A DNA stretch of 60,410 nt from Circinella minor (Eukaryota > Mucoromycota > Mucoromycetes > Mucorales > Lichtheimiaceae). Shown here piece by piece: positions 43,711-60,120 of this stretch (position 1 is the first letter of the stretch; every line of letters starts with the position of its first letter). The notes beneath the pieces were generated by a model. It saw nothing but the letters and a program-made list of their open reading frames with translations. It was not told the DNA's origin and ran no database searches. Made by a program: the position numbers and the translations under genes. The DNA lies in NCBI GenBank assembly GCA_016758965.1, contig JAEPRB010000238.1, positions 1 to 60,410 on the forward strand. Direction: 5' to 3'.

Positions 43711-46700
43711 TAATAGATGTTTGAAAGGTAGGAAAATCCTTTTATAGTGCTAATGGTTGTCTGCTGTCTGTAATGCCAACTAAGAATCAGAAAATAAAAA
43801 TTTTAGGGAGAGAAAGAAAGAGAAATAATAACTCAATAACTACCATATAACACACAACATCATACAGAAAAATAAAGAGACTAAACTGCTGGTTGTTGCC
43901 ACTGGGGCTTTGTTCAGCTGGTAAAAAAAGTAACTTATTATAATCATAGATTTTACGAGTTTAGGAATATGCGAACAAACTGATTTACCCAAAAAAGATT
44001 AAGGCAATTGACAAATCTAGTTTGAAAACAGAAAAGTTTCGGTGATATAAACACTGGTACATGGCGGATATTTTTTTGGGGAGCGAAACCAATTATTGTT
44101 GATTACCAAAAACTTTTAATAATCGATGATAGTACATCATACGTTCCCACACACTATATTATTTTTTCCAACTGCTTTTTTCTTAATCTTACTGCGAATT
44201 ATACTTTAGTATTAATTATACAGTAACTTGACACCAGCTTTTTGGTAGGACACGATACTATGTTGAATACACTAGGGAAAAGTCTTTGCAGAAAAAGGAG
44301 ATCTCTTGCATTTGTTACAACAAATTTGCTACCCTGACGTGCTTTTTCCTGGCTATTCTGTTAAACAAAAGTAGAATAAATGAATTGCTTTTAAAAACCA
44401 CTTAGGTGCCTAACTTTCGGTGGTACGAGTAATACTATATATAAATATTTGTCAGCAAGATCATCAAAACGATTACCTAATTCTGCTTCACGATATTATG
44501 CCAGTAACGGTACGGCTTCCGAAATCTAATATTATTGTAGAAAAAAAGGAAGCATCGCTTTTCGTAATATTAATAAGGTTTAATATAAGTAATTAGAGTT
44601 TTTTTTTTTCTTTCGTTAATAATAATTATACTTTTAGTATTAACAGCAAGTTTATAGATGTGAACGATAATATAATTAAAGTTGTTGGCAGTTTTATTTC
44701 ACGTAGATACATCATACCAATACTCTGTATTAGAGTTCTGGCGTATTTAGCTTTGATAGCATTTTTATTTTCTGATTGTGAAATTTTAATATGTTTTTGT
44801 ATATGCTAATAAATTGTCCTACTGTAATCACAGCACTCTAAAGAGATTGCTAGCATATACATTCATATAGTTATATTTCTTTATTTTTGAATTTGTAACT
44901 TCGTGATATGATATCTGGTTTTTTTGTTTCTATGTATATAAGTATATATGCTACTGATTATTTTAGAGTATTATATAAAAGAGAAAAAAATCCTATTATT
45001 AGACGTTCTCTGTTATATTGTAAGTAGCGACAGCAGTATAAGGTCTGGTTTTTTAACATTTTCTTTACTTATCTTCTTTAACTATTCTTAAACAATCTGT
45101 TTCTTTAACCTGATAATTAGATTATCTAAAACTGCCGTAATAATAACAACAATTCCAATAGTGGTATATCAATCGTTATATAGTGTATGCTGCGTCTATA
45201 CAAGCTTCCACTTATTGTTTTTATTGAAGTTACTTTATTGCTACACTATAAAACTCTCAAAGCTAGTTACGTGAACTATTACACTATTGTAATCATGCTC
45301 TGCTGTACAAATGTTCGGGGTAAAGTATAATCACATTGTTCACCTTTTTCTATTTGAGAGCTAGTTCTAGTCCCCGTTGTGATATGCAAACAGCTAGTAA
45401 CCTGGTACGTACTTCAGTATCACCAAATTTCTAATTTTATGTGCAATGTGAACGAACAAAATACCATGGGCACCTTGACCAGTATTAGAAAGATCCCTGT
45501 ACGAAACTAATATATCAGCTTGGGACAACTATTAATAATAAATTAAAGCTACTAGAACAAATGTACTTCTATAATATTTCTAACAATATTCTAGTTACAT
45601 TAGTTATAGTTTATATACAAAAGCACTCTTTACTGTGACAAATAAAAAACCAACTCTGATACTGTAACACGTTAACAGATTATTTGCGTTCTACCTCATT
45701 ACCAAGTAAAAGAAAAAAATATTTTTCACGCTCCTCTTTGAGTGATACCATATGAAGTCAGAGTCACCATGTCGTCAATCCTTGTTAGTTTTTAAAAGTA
45801 AACTGAATCAAGTTAAGACATGTTTTACTTCTTTACAGACAATCGAATAGAATATTCTTGTTTACATTTAACTATTTATATAACATATTTTTTAAGTAGT
45901 GGAAAGGGCTAAAAGATTATAACAAGCATGTCAACCATATATGCCAGATATTACTACTAAACATCTTTACTATTAGAACGAATAATAAAAAAAGTGATTT
46001 ATCAATACACTCTTATGTCCGCAATACAGGAGTTATTGTAATCTGCTCTGTGTGATATACGTTTGTATAGCAACTATTTACAATTAAAATAATTAGTGAA
46101 TACTAGAAAAATTGACGTACAGTCGTTACAATTATAATAAAAATTAATCAAGTTATCACATTTTTTTTTTTGGTAACGGATCAAGCATTATATATTTATT
46201 TACACTACACATAATAAAAGATTGATAGTGGATTCTACCCAGTGTTGTACAAAACTACATAGTTTACTGAAGCACATGGTTAGCAACTTCCATTCGATAT
46301 TATTTTATTTAAATCTTTTCTTTTTTTACTCTATTTATCTAATACGAAAAAGTTTAACATGTTTTATAGAAGACAGTATACTTTCCTTATTATGCAACTA
46401 AATAGAAAGGGTACCATGTATTATTATTAGGGAAATGTGATACGGCATCCGAATTGACAAAGAAGTAACATTTATCTATTATACGTCAGATAAAATTCAA
46501 AGATAACCTGTATAGAAATTTATGAGCTAGTTTCAGTAAAGTAATATATCTTCATGGCTAAGCAAATGGCCAAAGATGGTTATTTAAAATTGATTTTTTT
46601 GAAAAGCTTCCGTACTATTTTTAACAACTACTAATTATATTTTTATTGAAAGTAGACTAATTAAACTATCAAACTACAAGATATAGAAGCCACACCGAAG

Positions 46701-47266
46701 TCCGAAATTAATCTTAAGAGATAAAAACATTTTAGGTAATATCATATGCATTTTTATCTAGACGAGAAATCCATCGTCCTCCTTCCATGTATCAGCAGAA
46801 AAAAGTTGAAGATTGTCATCCCGAATGTAACATGCTTGTATTGCATTCTGGCAATTGATTTCGTACGACGATTGGACAATAAAATTTTACATAAGGGATA
46901 ACGAAGTAATATCAAATAGACAAAAAAAAAAGAATATTAATAATCAAAGCCGATTTCTGTGCAAGTTAATGCATTATTTATAAAAAACTAGAATGACATT
47001 TTTATGCATACGAACAGATCTTTTTTTTACTATAAAATATATACAAATTCCTTTCTTTTTTGTAAAGGGGTGTCTGGAGTTACTATTTACTATTTTAAAC
47101 AAAGGTATAAAGAGAGAGATGAAGATAAAAAACGGGAGTGTATATAAGAAACAATAATAGTTAAGAAAGAAAATAAAAACATTACAACCTTCTACTAGAT
47201 ATTATAAGAAAAAACATTGTACAAAAAAGAAGAAAAGGAAATAAAACTATTTAATTATTATTCATG
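43711..47266. other. Gene-poor region with coding-like scraps on minus
   Basis: No intact gene. Two short minus-strand islands read like protein: about 46761-46880 (SSYEINCQNAIQACYIRDDN, then LQLFSADTWKEDDGF, stop TAG at 46758-46760) and about 45415-45535 (QADILVSYRDLSNTGQGAHG). They may be remains of one dead minus-strand gene, and I cannot name the family. The right end holds the 3' UTR of the Pumilio gene. Confidence 0.35.
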
Positions 47267-50200
47267 TCAGGGTGCTGTTACTCCACTGTTGTCTTCAACC
47301 ATTATATTACTGACTTCTTCGTTGTTTTTATCATCTACGTCACCATCCTTTTTATTATCGTCGATGGTGTCATCCGGTTGATTAGTATTATTTAAAGTAG
47401 TAGTGTGTGAAGAAGCATTTGTTGTGGTGGAAGTAGCGCTAGTAGTACTATTGCGTAATAATGACTTAATCAAATTATCGAATTGAGTCAAGTCAGGCAA
47501 AGCTGGTGTTGGAGCTGGTGGAACTTGTTGGTTCTGTATAGACGCTGCAGCAGTTGCCATGGCAGCTGCATACATATTTGCCATCATCGCCACTGCTTGA
47601 GGACTCTGTGCCCATTGTTGTTGTTGATCTGCCGATTTCACCTCTTCCAGCTGTTCCCATTTTTGTTCAGACTTCTTGGATTTTTCAAGTTGTTCCACCA
47701 TTTGATCTTCCCTTGACGGCTGTTGATTTTGTTCTTCAGTACTCTCTTCATTCAGCTGCTGTGTATTTATTTCTGATGACGGCGTTGATGTACTATCTTT
47801 TGATGGTTGATCTTGTTCAATATCATTGAGAAGTCGCTTATAAGCTTGTGTCGTTGCTTGTACATTAAGCCGTCCTGTCACTGATTCGGTGATAAGTTCA
47901 ATAAGTTCATCCCGACGATCAAGTTGAGAAATACCAATAATCTTTTGTACAAGACCAAGCCCATGTACTTGATCTCGCAGCACGTCATCAAGCAAAGCTG
48001 ATTCATTAAAGATTGCATTGAGAAGCAAGTTCCGGGCATCTTGGTCATGGCGTTGATTAATCACCTTAAAAATTGTCATGGCCCCAAGTTTATGAGTACA
48101 AAGTTTGACCAGGTAAGGTAGCAAACGTGGACATAAAGCGGCAAATCTACCAGGTAGTTCGGATGTATCCAGAAGCCAAATCAATAATAAGACGCCGTTG
48201 GCGTTCGTTGTTAGTAAAATGGCATTTTGAATAACGGCTGCTCCAACATACACCTAGTAAATAAAAGCAAAAAATTAATATATAACTATTTAGTAAAGAA
48301 AACAACCCTCTATACACAAGAAAATAAACAATTCGGCAGAATCACATGACAAACAAACAACAACAAAGAAAGCTCAAAATTTCTTACCTGTTGTTTTTCC
48401 GTGACGATAGGATTCTCAAGAATCGCTCTCACTGCACGGGCACCAAATCTCCCTTGTCCAATCTCCCAACATTTATCAGCAATAGCTTCCATAATGTATT
48501 GATTAAATTCGGTACCCTTGCGTAAACAACATTGGACAACATAGTTTCCGTACTGATCGAGTAAAAGCAATGGTACATAAGGTGCAATATGTGTAGAAAT
48601 AATACGGATCTAGAAATGTTGAAAAGCACGGGTGAATACTTGAAAAAAAAAATAGAAAGAATGCAAAATATGCATAACAGAAAAAAATTATATAAAAACA
48701 TACGAGTTCAGGTGTATTTGCATTATCGATAATCTTTTGTGCTGCCCAAGTACCATTCTTATGAACTCCAATTGAGGCGAGAAAAGGTGCAATACGTTTC
48801 AACATGAGAAGTCTTGTCTCGTCGCTGCAGGACTCGAAAATTTTTTGGATCACAGTATTACCAATATAATCTAATATTTTATACTAACATTAGTAACATA
48901 AAGTAATATATTTATACAAAACTCTCTTTAAAGTAATATAAACCTACCATTGCAAAGCTCCACAACTTCATCCATACATTCTAATGCCATACTTTCAACA
49001 TCTTGCAATGCTTGACCATTATCAAGTCGCTTCCGCATATCACGCAAACGTAAAGGTTCTAACTTTCTATCTGAGCCCAGCTCAGGTACCAAGGGGATAG
49101 CAGAACAATATGTCGTTGGAACTCTTTCATCTATATTTTTTCATTTAAGTAAACCATATATATATCATTCAGTCGCTTATTCATTTTTCTTCTTTGGCGT
49201 AAACAACTCCCCTTAAACAAATTCTTCACCAGAAACATTTTTTTGCCCTACCTGATGATATATCTTCTGCTGATATAACCCCATGATCTAATTGCTGCAT
49301 GATAAATCTACGTTCAGCAGCAATAGCAGCATATAAACTTGTTGGTTGCCCTGCTGCTGTTGATTGGATACTATTATGCTGCTGACCGACAACGCCTTTC
49401 ATCATACTTGACATCATCATAGCAGCAGCCCATTGAGTTGCCTGATAAGTATCTGGTGAAGCTGCAGCTACCGAAGCAGCCGACAAGGTAGCATACAAAT
49501 TAGATATACCATTTCGATCATCGGCTACCATCTCGTCCACCAATGGTGCTTCTGTTCCTGTAGTTGCTGTAGTTGTAGATGACGGTGGTGAGATGACATT
49601 AGTTGTAGCTGCAACCAAAGGCGCCTTTGCAAATCCAATACGAACAGCACCTGTACCTGGACCCAGAATCTCTTTATTTTGCAATGTTTTACGCGCACGT
49701 ACAGCATCTTGTTGCTGTTCAAAGTTCACAAAGCCGCAGTTTTTGTGTGATAAAACACGAACAGATTCGACCCCACCAAACGGTTGAAAGATCGTCCGCA
49801 AAATCCCTGGGTTCATATTTGCTGGAATATTACCCACCCCTGGTTTATTTTTTAGATGAAGATGATTAGTCAAAGAAAGAAAGAAAAAGATAACGACAAC
49901 AATATAAATTTCTTTATATATATATAGCTGTACCCAAATAAAAAAAAACACTAAACTTACATAACGCACGCGTAGGACCTTGAGCATTCGGACCAGCTTC
50001 AGTCGTATTTGCCATTGCTTGACTAACATCGGCTTTGCCATATCCGACACGAACCGTTGCACCCTGCAGTTTACTGCATAGTCGTGTTTCAAGATCGTTC
50101 TTTGCGGCCATAGCCGATTCCACACTAGTAAAATTAACAAATGCACATTCCTTGTCTGATAAAATCCGGGCACTTTCGACAGTGCCGTAGCACGCAAACA

Positions 50201-51558
50201 ACTGTACAAGATCGGGTACACTAAGCGATGGCGTAATATTACCTAACCACAAAGCACGAGAAGGTATTTGTGCCTCTTCTGATGAAGGAGATGACGGTAT
50301 GGAAGAAGAAGATGCAGGGGTAACCAGATCCTAAATTACAAAACAAAACAGGCAAACAAGACGATGAATTTAATGAAGTATCTTATAGGTGACGAGTCCA
50401 CTCGAACAAAAATAACTTTCTCTCTTCCCTAATATGGTAGTTTTAGTCTTACCTGCTGTTGTCCCTGCTGCTGACCACCTTTGTTATAGTTTAACAAATC
50501 TATAAGATTAGTATTACTGCGCGAATCCCGCATTGCTCCTGTATTTTGTTGCTGTTGTTGATACATCAAATGAAATGACGAATTAAAGACTGGCGGTTCA
50601 TCGACCATTCCCAAACTAATGGCACGTGGCCGTTGTTGTTGTGTAGCTTGTTCAGTTTCCAAAGAAAATGGGTCAAATCGCATTGTTGATGGTGCTAACA
50701 ATCTGGTAATGTTGGGCCGTTCCATTCTTGTTCCCACTGTATACGCCCGATTACGAACAGGTGTGGGTAAACTGGCACCGCTACAGCTACCACCTGCAGC
50801 AATGACACTAGGCGAAGAATCGGTCGTTGTAATCGACAGGGCAGGTAGTGAAGCATAGTTACTACTGCTATTTCGGTGATGATCATCTTGATATACAGAA
50901 TCATCATCATCCAAACCGAGCGACGCCAAGGTACTGACAATGGTACCACCTGCGTCCTCATCTACCGACGGGGAAGAGGGTGCATCAACGGAAGACGAGT
51001 TAAGAGCGGAACTAAACAGTGTTGCACCAAGACCAGCTTCCGTTGTAAACGTGGCTGACCCGGATCTGTGTCTTGTTCCCACTGCAGATGCTGACGAAGA
51101 TGATGTCGCTGTTGTATTAACAGAAGTGGTGAATGGAACACCAAGCGAAGAAGAAGATGAATAGTTCTCTGGTGTATATGGAAATACAGAAGCAGGCATG
51201 GTCCCAGCTCTTGGCCGACGTACTGTTGTTGTTGTATTACCACCAGGTGCTGCTGATGCTGTTCGGATTGAAGAACCATCTAGACCCCTAGTAAAACAAA
51301 AAATATGTTAGAGAATTATTTTTAGGTTTATATACAAGTGGGGTATAAAAAGTAACGTCCTTTTAATTTTTTTCTCTCTGTTTCTGCCGTCGGATACCAT
51401 GACAGCAACAAAAGAAATAGTGAAAAAAAATCAAGGGATACAAAGTTTCTCATTATTTACCTTACGAGCGGGGGTGAATGACCGTTAGAAGATGATTTTG
51501 ACAAATAAGACGAGTGCTTTCGAGTTCTGGAAACATCTGATATCCAGGTGAAATCCAT
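47267..51558 (-). CDS. JSN1: RRM and Pumilio-repeat RNA-binding protein, Jsn1/Puf2 type
   Basis: Model: complement(47267..48253, 48388..48609, 48704..48870, 48948..49130, 49252..49839, 49961..50330, 50453..51287, 51461..51558), 1149 aa, all GT/AG and in phase. After a Ser/Thr-rich N-terminus come RRM1 (ALWLGNITPSLSVPDLVQLF, ECAFVNFTSVESAM) and RRM2 (VGNIPANMNPGILRTIFQPF, NCGFVNFEQQQDAV). Pumilio-like repeats follow (IGNTVIQKIFESCSDETRLL, DQYGNYVVQCCLRKG, GRFGARAVRAILENPIV). A Gln/Glu-rich C-terminus closes it. Yeast Jsn1 and Puf2 share this RRM+PUF order (about 1090 aa) and bind mRNAs for membrane or mitochondrial proteins at outer membranes. The repeats differ from classical Puf3-type. It is cytoplasmic by analogy. 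Gene symbol by architecture, not by synteny. Confidence 0.92.
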
Positions 51559-53978
51559 GGCAACGAGAGACAAAAAAACGTTTTATGTTGAAAAGAAAAA
51601 GAAGGGAAGAAAGAGGAAAAAGAAAACAATTCCGTGTTGCGTGTGTATTTTCATTGTGTGGGCTTATGTGACAGTATCAACTAGCCAAACTTGAGTCGGT
51701 TCCATTAGTACCCCCAAGAAAAACTTCTCTCTCTTTCCTTCCAATTTCTGGTGACTCTCTACATCCCCCCCAACAATAATAAGCTCCGCTAGCTTACTAT
51801 CTACCAGCTCTGACCACACCCAAATCCTTATTAGGTCATTCCTAAGGTACATTATCACTTCTATTCGCTATGTTTTAGAATGCCAAGCATATTTTTACCA
51901 ACAATGCCGCTTTAACATATACCTGCTAGCTGGGAAAATAAAAAAAGGAAGAATAATGAAAATAGTTTTGTTGCTGAATTGTCTAGCACAGTTGTCATGA
52001 CGCAATAAGAATTAAGCGGGATTTTTTTTAGTAAGTCCGGACCGATACATATTTGGCAGTACCATTAAACACATCAAACACATCAATCGCCATATATCTC
52101 CATAAATAATGTAAGTGTCGCTTAATTAATAATAATTTCTTTAATCAACATTATAAACAGCAAAACCAAACCTTATATAGCTCCCGATCAAATACCGTAT
52201 CGGTCTTTTTTGTATATCGTAATTTTGTATCTTAATATTAGGATTCGATTTATTAATACGATCAATGGTGTTCACTATTATACTTAAACAACAGTTTTTT
52301 TTTTTGAAACGACGGTCCGTTCTCCTTCTCGGGAGAATTGTGTCAGAAGAGCTATTAAATACTCTGATTCCTATCAACAAACGTTAAACTTGGTTACTAA
52401 ATTATATATATCACGTTTATGCTGTAATAACTTAAACTCTAACTCTAACTCCACCATCTGTTGTTTATCATGACGCATATACGTTTATATAATATCAGGC
52501 TTTCAGTTTCGATTCAGAGTTAATTATATAAAATATAGGAAGAGACAGTTATAATTACAGCATTTATTAGTTTTTCTTTTTTTTAAAAAAAAATACATGA
52601 TAACGCTGTAAAAATCATATAAAAAGCCTGTGCTCACTATATATATATATATATCCTATCCCAGTAGCTTTAACTCGTATGTTAATTTCAAACAAAATAT
52701 ACAAAACATGAGGCCGAAAACTTGAATCACTTTCCTCGTGTATCCACTGAAGCATCACAAACACAAAGGACAGAAGTAAAAGATCATTTCCTTTGTAATA
52801 ACCAATCGAATATATAACCAATACCATTAATCTATCAGAAAAAAAATATCGTTTGCTTACTCAATGATAATACACTACACTACATCTGGTGACTACGATA
52901 ATCATTTACATCGAATAATTTGTACCAGCAAATGAACAACTATACACACACAATTTAACTGCTTGGACATGACGGTAACAAATAATCCAAGACTAGCAGC
53001 AAAAAAAAATAACAGATAAAAGTTTTCACGGGTTGCGAAATGCAAAATACACTTTTTTCAACAAATAAACTATTATTACTATCACTATAATCAATAAAAT
53101 TCTATCGGTTTGCTTGAATATTCGGAAAAGGGAAAGAAAATGCTGCTTTCCAAACATTAATTACAAGCGAGGTTGCATTCATTAATAATAATACGCGGAA
53201 ATTTCTGTTTTCTTTATCAGCATTCTAACACATAAGTACATTATATGTAAACTTGATTTTATTTTATCATCTACAACAATCATATTAAAAATTTTAAATC
53301 CTATATTGTAGCTGTTGAAATCAGTGGGGTATTTTTGAAAGAGCACGTTGTGGATGAGTCCGAATAAATCGCAGCTGGTAACTAACTAAAAACATTACTT
53401 ATTACCTAAACTTTATATAAATCCTTAGCAAAAAAAACCGTTACTAGCGACTTTCTGAATCAAAATAATAACACAGGCTAACAGCAGTGGACAAAGTACT
53501 AGCTGAAGTACGTATAAATATCAGAATGAAGATGATATGTGCAAACTATCAACTAGTACCGCTTCAGTCAAAATCCAAGTAGAAATACCCACAAACATTT
53601 AGATCTGAATAAGACAGAAACTAGAAAAAATACAGTCTTGGATTATATTAAAGGTGATATTCAGCTTTAGTACCTATCCAACCTCGCTCATTCATAATGA
53701 GTCGAAGTGATCTGGTATGAAAAGCCTACTTCAACTTAAAGAATTAGTCGAGATATTGAAAAAGAACATACACGCTAAATTTTCTCGGGATTGAAATGAA
53801 ATAAATAAGGAATATAAACAAAAATGGGCGAACGTTTAATAAAATCACATTATCCATCATAATTAGCTTTTTACTCAGCATAATATCAATCTATACAACA
53901 TAAATGAACCTGTGCTATTGTTATATTCACAAATGTTATTTTGGATTGAAAAAAATATTATTGTTTTTTTTATCTAAT
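51559..53978. other. Intergenic, no gene recognised
   Basis: About 2.4 kb. The right-hand AT-rich part has many short repeats. CTAACT repeats at 52435-52452 (AACTCTAACTCTAACTCC) look like degenerate telomere-type sequence but are too short to mean much. Holds the Jsn1-like promoter (left) and the epimerase 3' UTR (right). Confidence 0.5.
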
Positions 53979-54938
53979 CTAAGGTACTTGAAGAAACTCG
54001 TTTGGATGTAATTGAAAAGTATTCCAAAAATCACGGGAATCTAATCGTGGTATGACACCACCTCGTGCAACAATATCTTCCAGTGATCCATCACCTAGTG
54101 CCTGGTGGCAAGCGCTATCATTTTTAACAAGATCGCGAGCTGTCTTAATTTGCTCCTCGCTTCCCCATGCCAAAAAAAGCTGAATCCAATCATTACATCC
54201 ACCATCCGTCGCTATCCATCGTTCCCCTTTTGCTCTGTTGAACTGTTGATGTATTGACAAAATTGCCCTAGCAACATCTTTACCATGAATCAGATGAAGT
54301 TGTCGAGCTAATAGCTTTCCTCGAATCGCTTGTTCTGTTGCAAAACGAGGTACCCAGTTACGTGGTTGTCTGTATATTATATAAGAGCGGGAAGCGAAAA
54401 CACAGATTAACTGCTTGTAGGACAACGATCTCAAACTATGGAATAAAATAAAGAATGCTGTCATAAAAGTTTACCGTTGCGCACCCCATAATCCAGAGAT
54501 ATGTAACACAGTACCATCCCGCTTTAAAATGACATATTCGCCGTTCATTCGTCCAGACGTATCTTTAGATGAATCTATCGGACCATGCCGATCACTTGGA
54601 TTACCGCTAAAAGGACGAGTAGATGATAACAAGATCCATTGTGTTTCACCACCATATTTAGATTCATACGAATTTATTAAAGCTGTCATGCATACTTGAC
54701 TAAGAACTGGAAAAGTAATCAGAACTGTTTGTGCTCGTGGTAAATTGCTGACGTCCACCTGCGTACAATTGTTATTGTCTTGCGGTAATTCCCATTGAAT
54801 AGTACCGTTTGTTTGATGACGTGTCGTTGCCGCGTAAGCGATATGAAGCTGTGAAAGTAATTCAACCAAAAAGTGACCTGTCCAACCAAGTCCCAAAATA
54901 AGGATGGGGATTTCAGTCGAGATTTTTCGCGAATCCAT
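53979..54938 (-). CDS. Atypical SDR / NAD-dependent epimerase-like protein
   Basis: Model: complement(53979..54369, 54475..54938), 284 aa, in phase. The start is ATG 54938 (MDSRKISTEIP); upstream codons in frame lack an earlier ATG. The nucleotide-binding motif is ILILGLGWTGHFL (GxGxxG). Further on, VLITFPVL, WILLSSTRPFSG and RDGTVLHISGLWG match the YeeZ-like group of Rossmann epimerases found in bacteria and fungi. The C-terminal half carries a typical IHGKDVARAILSIHQ helix. The substrate is unknown. The protein is likely cytosolic. It diverges from the ATP sulfurylase gene across 580 bp, so the two may share regulatory DNA. Confidence 0.82.
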
Positions 54939-57523
<2,585 letters not shown>

Positions 57524-58032
57524 ATGTAAAATAATAAATATTTCCTTGCTTTCTTTTATGTATACTTTATTTTTCCTTTTCGATTATATATGTTTCTCCC
57601 TATTACCCTCTATTTTCTTTTCATCATATCATTCAATGCGCATCATATTACTTCTCCTTTTCCCTCTCAAAAAAACAAAGTTATCTGTCCTTTTTAACTT
57701 CGATTCAACTATACTGTAATATTTTCTTTCTTCTTTCATATTTATATACATCTCAAAAATACACTATTTACCATCTAAATTATGGTATACACTATTTAAA
57801 TCACTTTTTTTTTTGTTTCCTTTAAGCATATTTTCAATGATGAATAGGATATAAATGACCGCTCATAAAATAAGGTTCGTGACACGTGCGGTATTTACAT
57901 CGGCATAATTCAGCCATGATAAAATTTATCGCCATGGTGATGCGAGCCACAGGATATATAAATTGTGGATGCATAAGAATTTGGATCAATGAAAATTTCT
58001 TCCTTATCTTTACAAGTTACGAATAGTTTATA
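57524..58032. other. 3' flank of ATP sulfurylase
   Basis: Pyrimidine-rich 3' UTR (57540-57790), then AT-rich sequence. GTTCGTGACACGTGCGGTAT (57873-57892) holds a CACGTG-containing palindrome (GACACGTGC) upstream of the decayed gene, a possible bHLH site. Confidence 0.4.
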
Positions 58033-59735
58033 TGGCAAGTGATATTGAACATTCAGCAACAGGTAACTTGGAATTTCGTTGTCAATGAATTATAAGTTAC
58101 CATTATTCGAGAAAAATAATATTTACGAAGATAGCGACAGTAAAAGATAGGGATATGTAAGCAGTCCATAGATCCTTACCACAGATGTGTGATATATATT
58201 ATTCGATATTTCCATCCAAGGAAAAAATTATATGCTTAATCGCGACATAGTTTATAGATGTTTTTAATAGACGCATCAACGAATAAAATTCATACATTTT
58301 CTTTTTACGAAGAAATGATACGAATGACCATTTACTGCTACAAAGATCAGCTACCAAGATTGCCAAATATACATTCTGGAGTACTGAACACTCAAAGAAA
58401 AGATATTAATTAGCAGTGTGACCAAAAAGTGGCGATTTATGATATTCGATTCGCCGAGAGTATGGAGAAGTTTGTCAACAAACGGTGGCCATGATATAAT
58501 ATAAATCACCTTACAGCCTACAGTTGCATACTAATCTTGGATCAAAAATATTTTTGTTGATAATATTTTTAGCCGAATAAAGTACACCTGTAACCCATTT
58601 TACTACCAATCAAAAATACAATGCGATGAAAATGGTATGATGTTCTACGATGTATATATACCTATCTTCGTGTCCTTTTTACTAATGGATCTTTTAATTA
58701 TGGTGATAATCTAGTTACGCGGAAATAGTATATTTATTGATCCAAGACATGTAACTAAAGAGGAATCAAAAATTTAACACAAATATTACACCTAATATGT
58801 TTTTGGTCCATTGTTCCAACAAATAACTTGACAAGTATTGGTTTTATACCCACACCAAGACAATATGGGCTATAATCAATGGGGATTAAGTATTAGCATG
58901 TTACTGACCTAGCAATAGATATCAACAACGCTGACGAAAATCTCGACATAAAGTCGTTTACTCAAGCCACACAACCGAAGCTTCAATATTCGACTATCCA
59001 CTCACCCAATTTACTCACCACTAGAGCGTTTCTTTCACATCTTGTTACAAAAATACCGTCCAAAACTAATGTCACTTGTATTAACTAGTCAATATTATTA
59101 TAACCGTGACATGTCCAATTTTCACCAAGTCAGATTGAAAGAAAATGAGATTACAGAAGGATTGATGAATCTTTTCGATAAAAATTATAGATACGACTCA
59201 TTCTTTGCTCTTTGAAAATATCTCTTTTTTTCACAACAAAATATAAGACATAGAACTGTGTGGATCCAATGCCCTGTTTGATCGGATATGTAAAAAAGCA
59301 TCCGGGTCGCCATTCTTTTCCATCATTGACTGATTTGATTCTCTGATGGTTTCTGGATACAAAACTATCAATTAAATATTTGCTTGGTTTATGTCATAAG
59401 CATCTGTTAACATGACGTATTTTGAATTGCGTCGGTGTGCAAATTATGTTAACAACAAACCACTGCTCAATGTTTTTTAAGTATGCACATACTTAATTTC
59501 CAAGAGCTATATATATACGGTGGCGAGGACCACTGGAACTTTGAGAAAAATAGAGATGATTAACGTTTAAATGTTCGCCCAACGATTTTACACGCAATTG
59601 TTACAACAGCATGCTGCACCATCGACGAACTGATAGTATACTATTATTCGCATATTAGGACACTCAAAATCCATTGATACCGACAAGCCTCTGATCGATA
59701 TGTTCGAGACAGGCAAGACAATGAGAAAATATTAA
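58033..59735 (+). pseudogene. Strongly decayed gene, probably F-box protein
   Basis: ATG 58033 (MASDIEHSATG, with GT following) then coding-like text scattered over all three plus frames with many stops. The most telling pieces are IFPSKEKIICLI (about 58210-58245), VTKKWRFMIFDSPRVWRSLS followed by TNGGHDI (about 58420-58495), which resembles the F-box C-terminal block 'vcKrw..lifdsp.lWr.l', PKLMSLVLTSQYYYNRDMSN (59058-59117), MTYFELRRCANYVNNKPLLN (about 59414-59473), and a clean end KSIDTDKPLIDMFETGKTMR then KY and TAA at 59733. F-box proteins supply substrate specificity to SCF ubiquitin ligases. The family call is moderate, and the dead state is clear. Confidence 0.45.
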
Positions 59736-60120
59736 TGCTTGTTTTTTTCAAAACAATTTTTTTTTTTAAAAAAAAAGGGCTAGTAATCAAAGGAATCGTT
59801 CATGAAAAGTTTGGACGCGGTTGCAGAAGATTAGAATCTTTCTTTAGTTATCCTTTTAATCGGAATGCGACATCAAAAAAAATATGACTTATAAATAATA
59901 ATTAAAACTAGTGTTACACCACCTTCTCTTTTTTTCTTTCCTTCTTCTTCCTCTTCTCTTAAATTTTTTATAAGTATCTCTTATAATTTTTTTATTTTAT
60001 TCTTATCATCTTATTATTATTATTATTATCATTATCATAATTATTTTTCTTTGCCCAAATAAATACCAATCAATAATAACTTTTACCTCTATCCAATAAG
60101 ATTTATCTTTACTCGTAACC
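59736..60120. promoter_or_regulatory. Upstream region of the gene starting at 60121
   Basis: Strong CT-rich stretch (59925-59960) and ATT repeats (60010-60030), then TTTACCTCTATCCAATAAG shortly before an ATG in a good context (GTAACCATG). CCAAT-like core at 60093-60097. Confidence 0.35.

Noticed and set aside
52435..52452. Telomere-like CTAACT repeats
   Set aside because: Only three imperfect units in an internal location.
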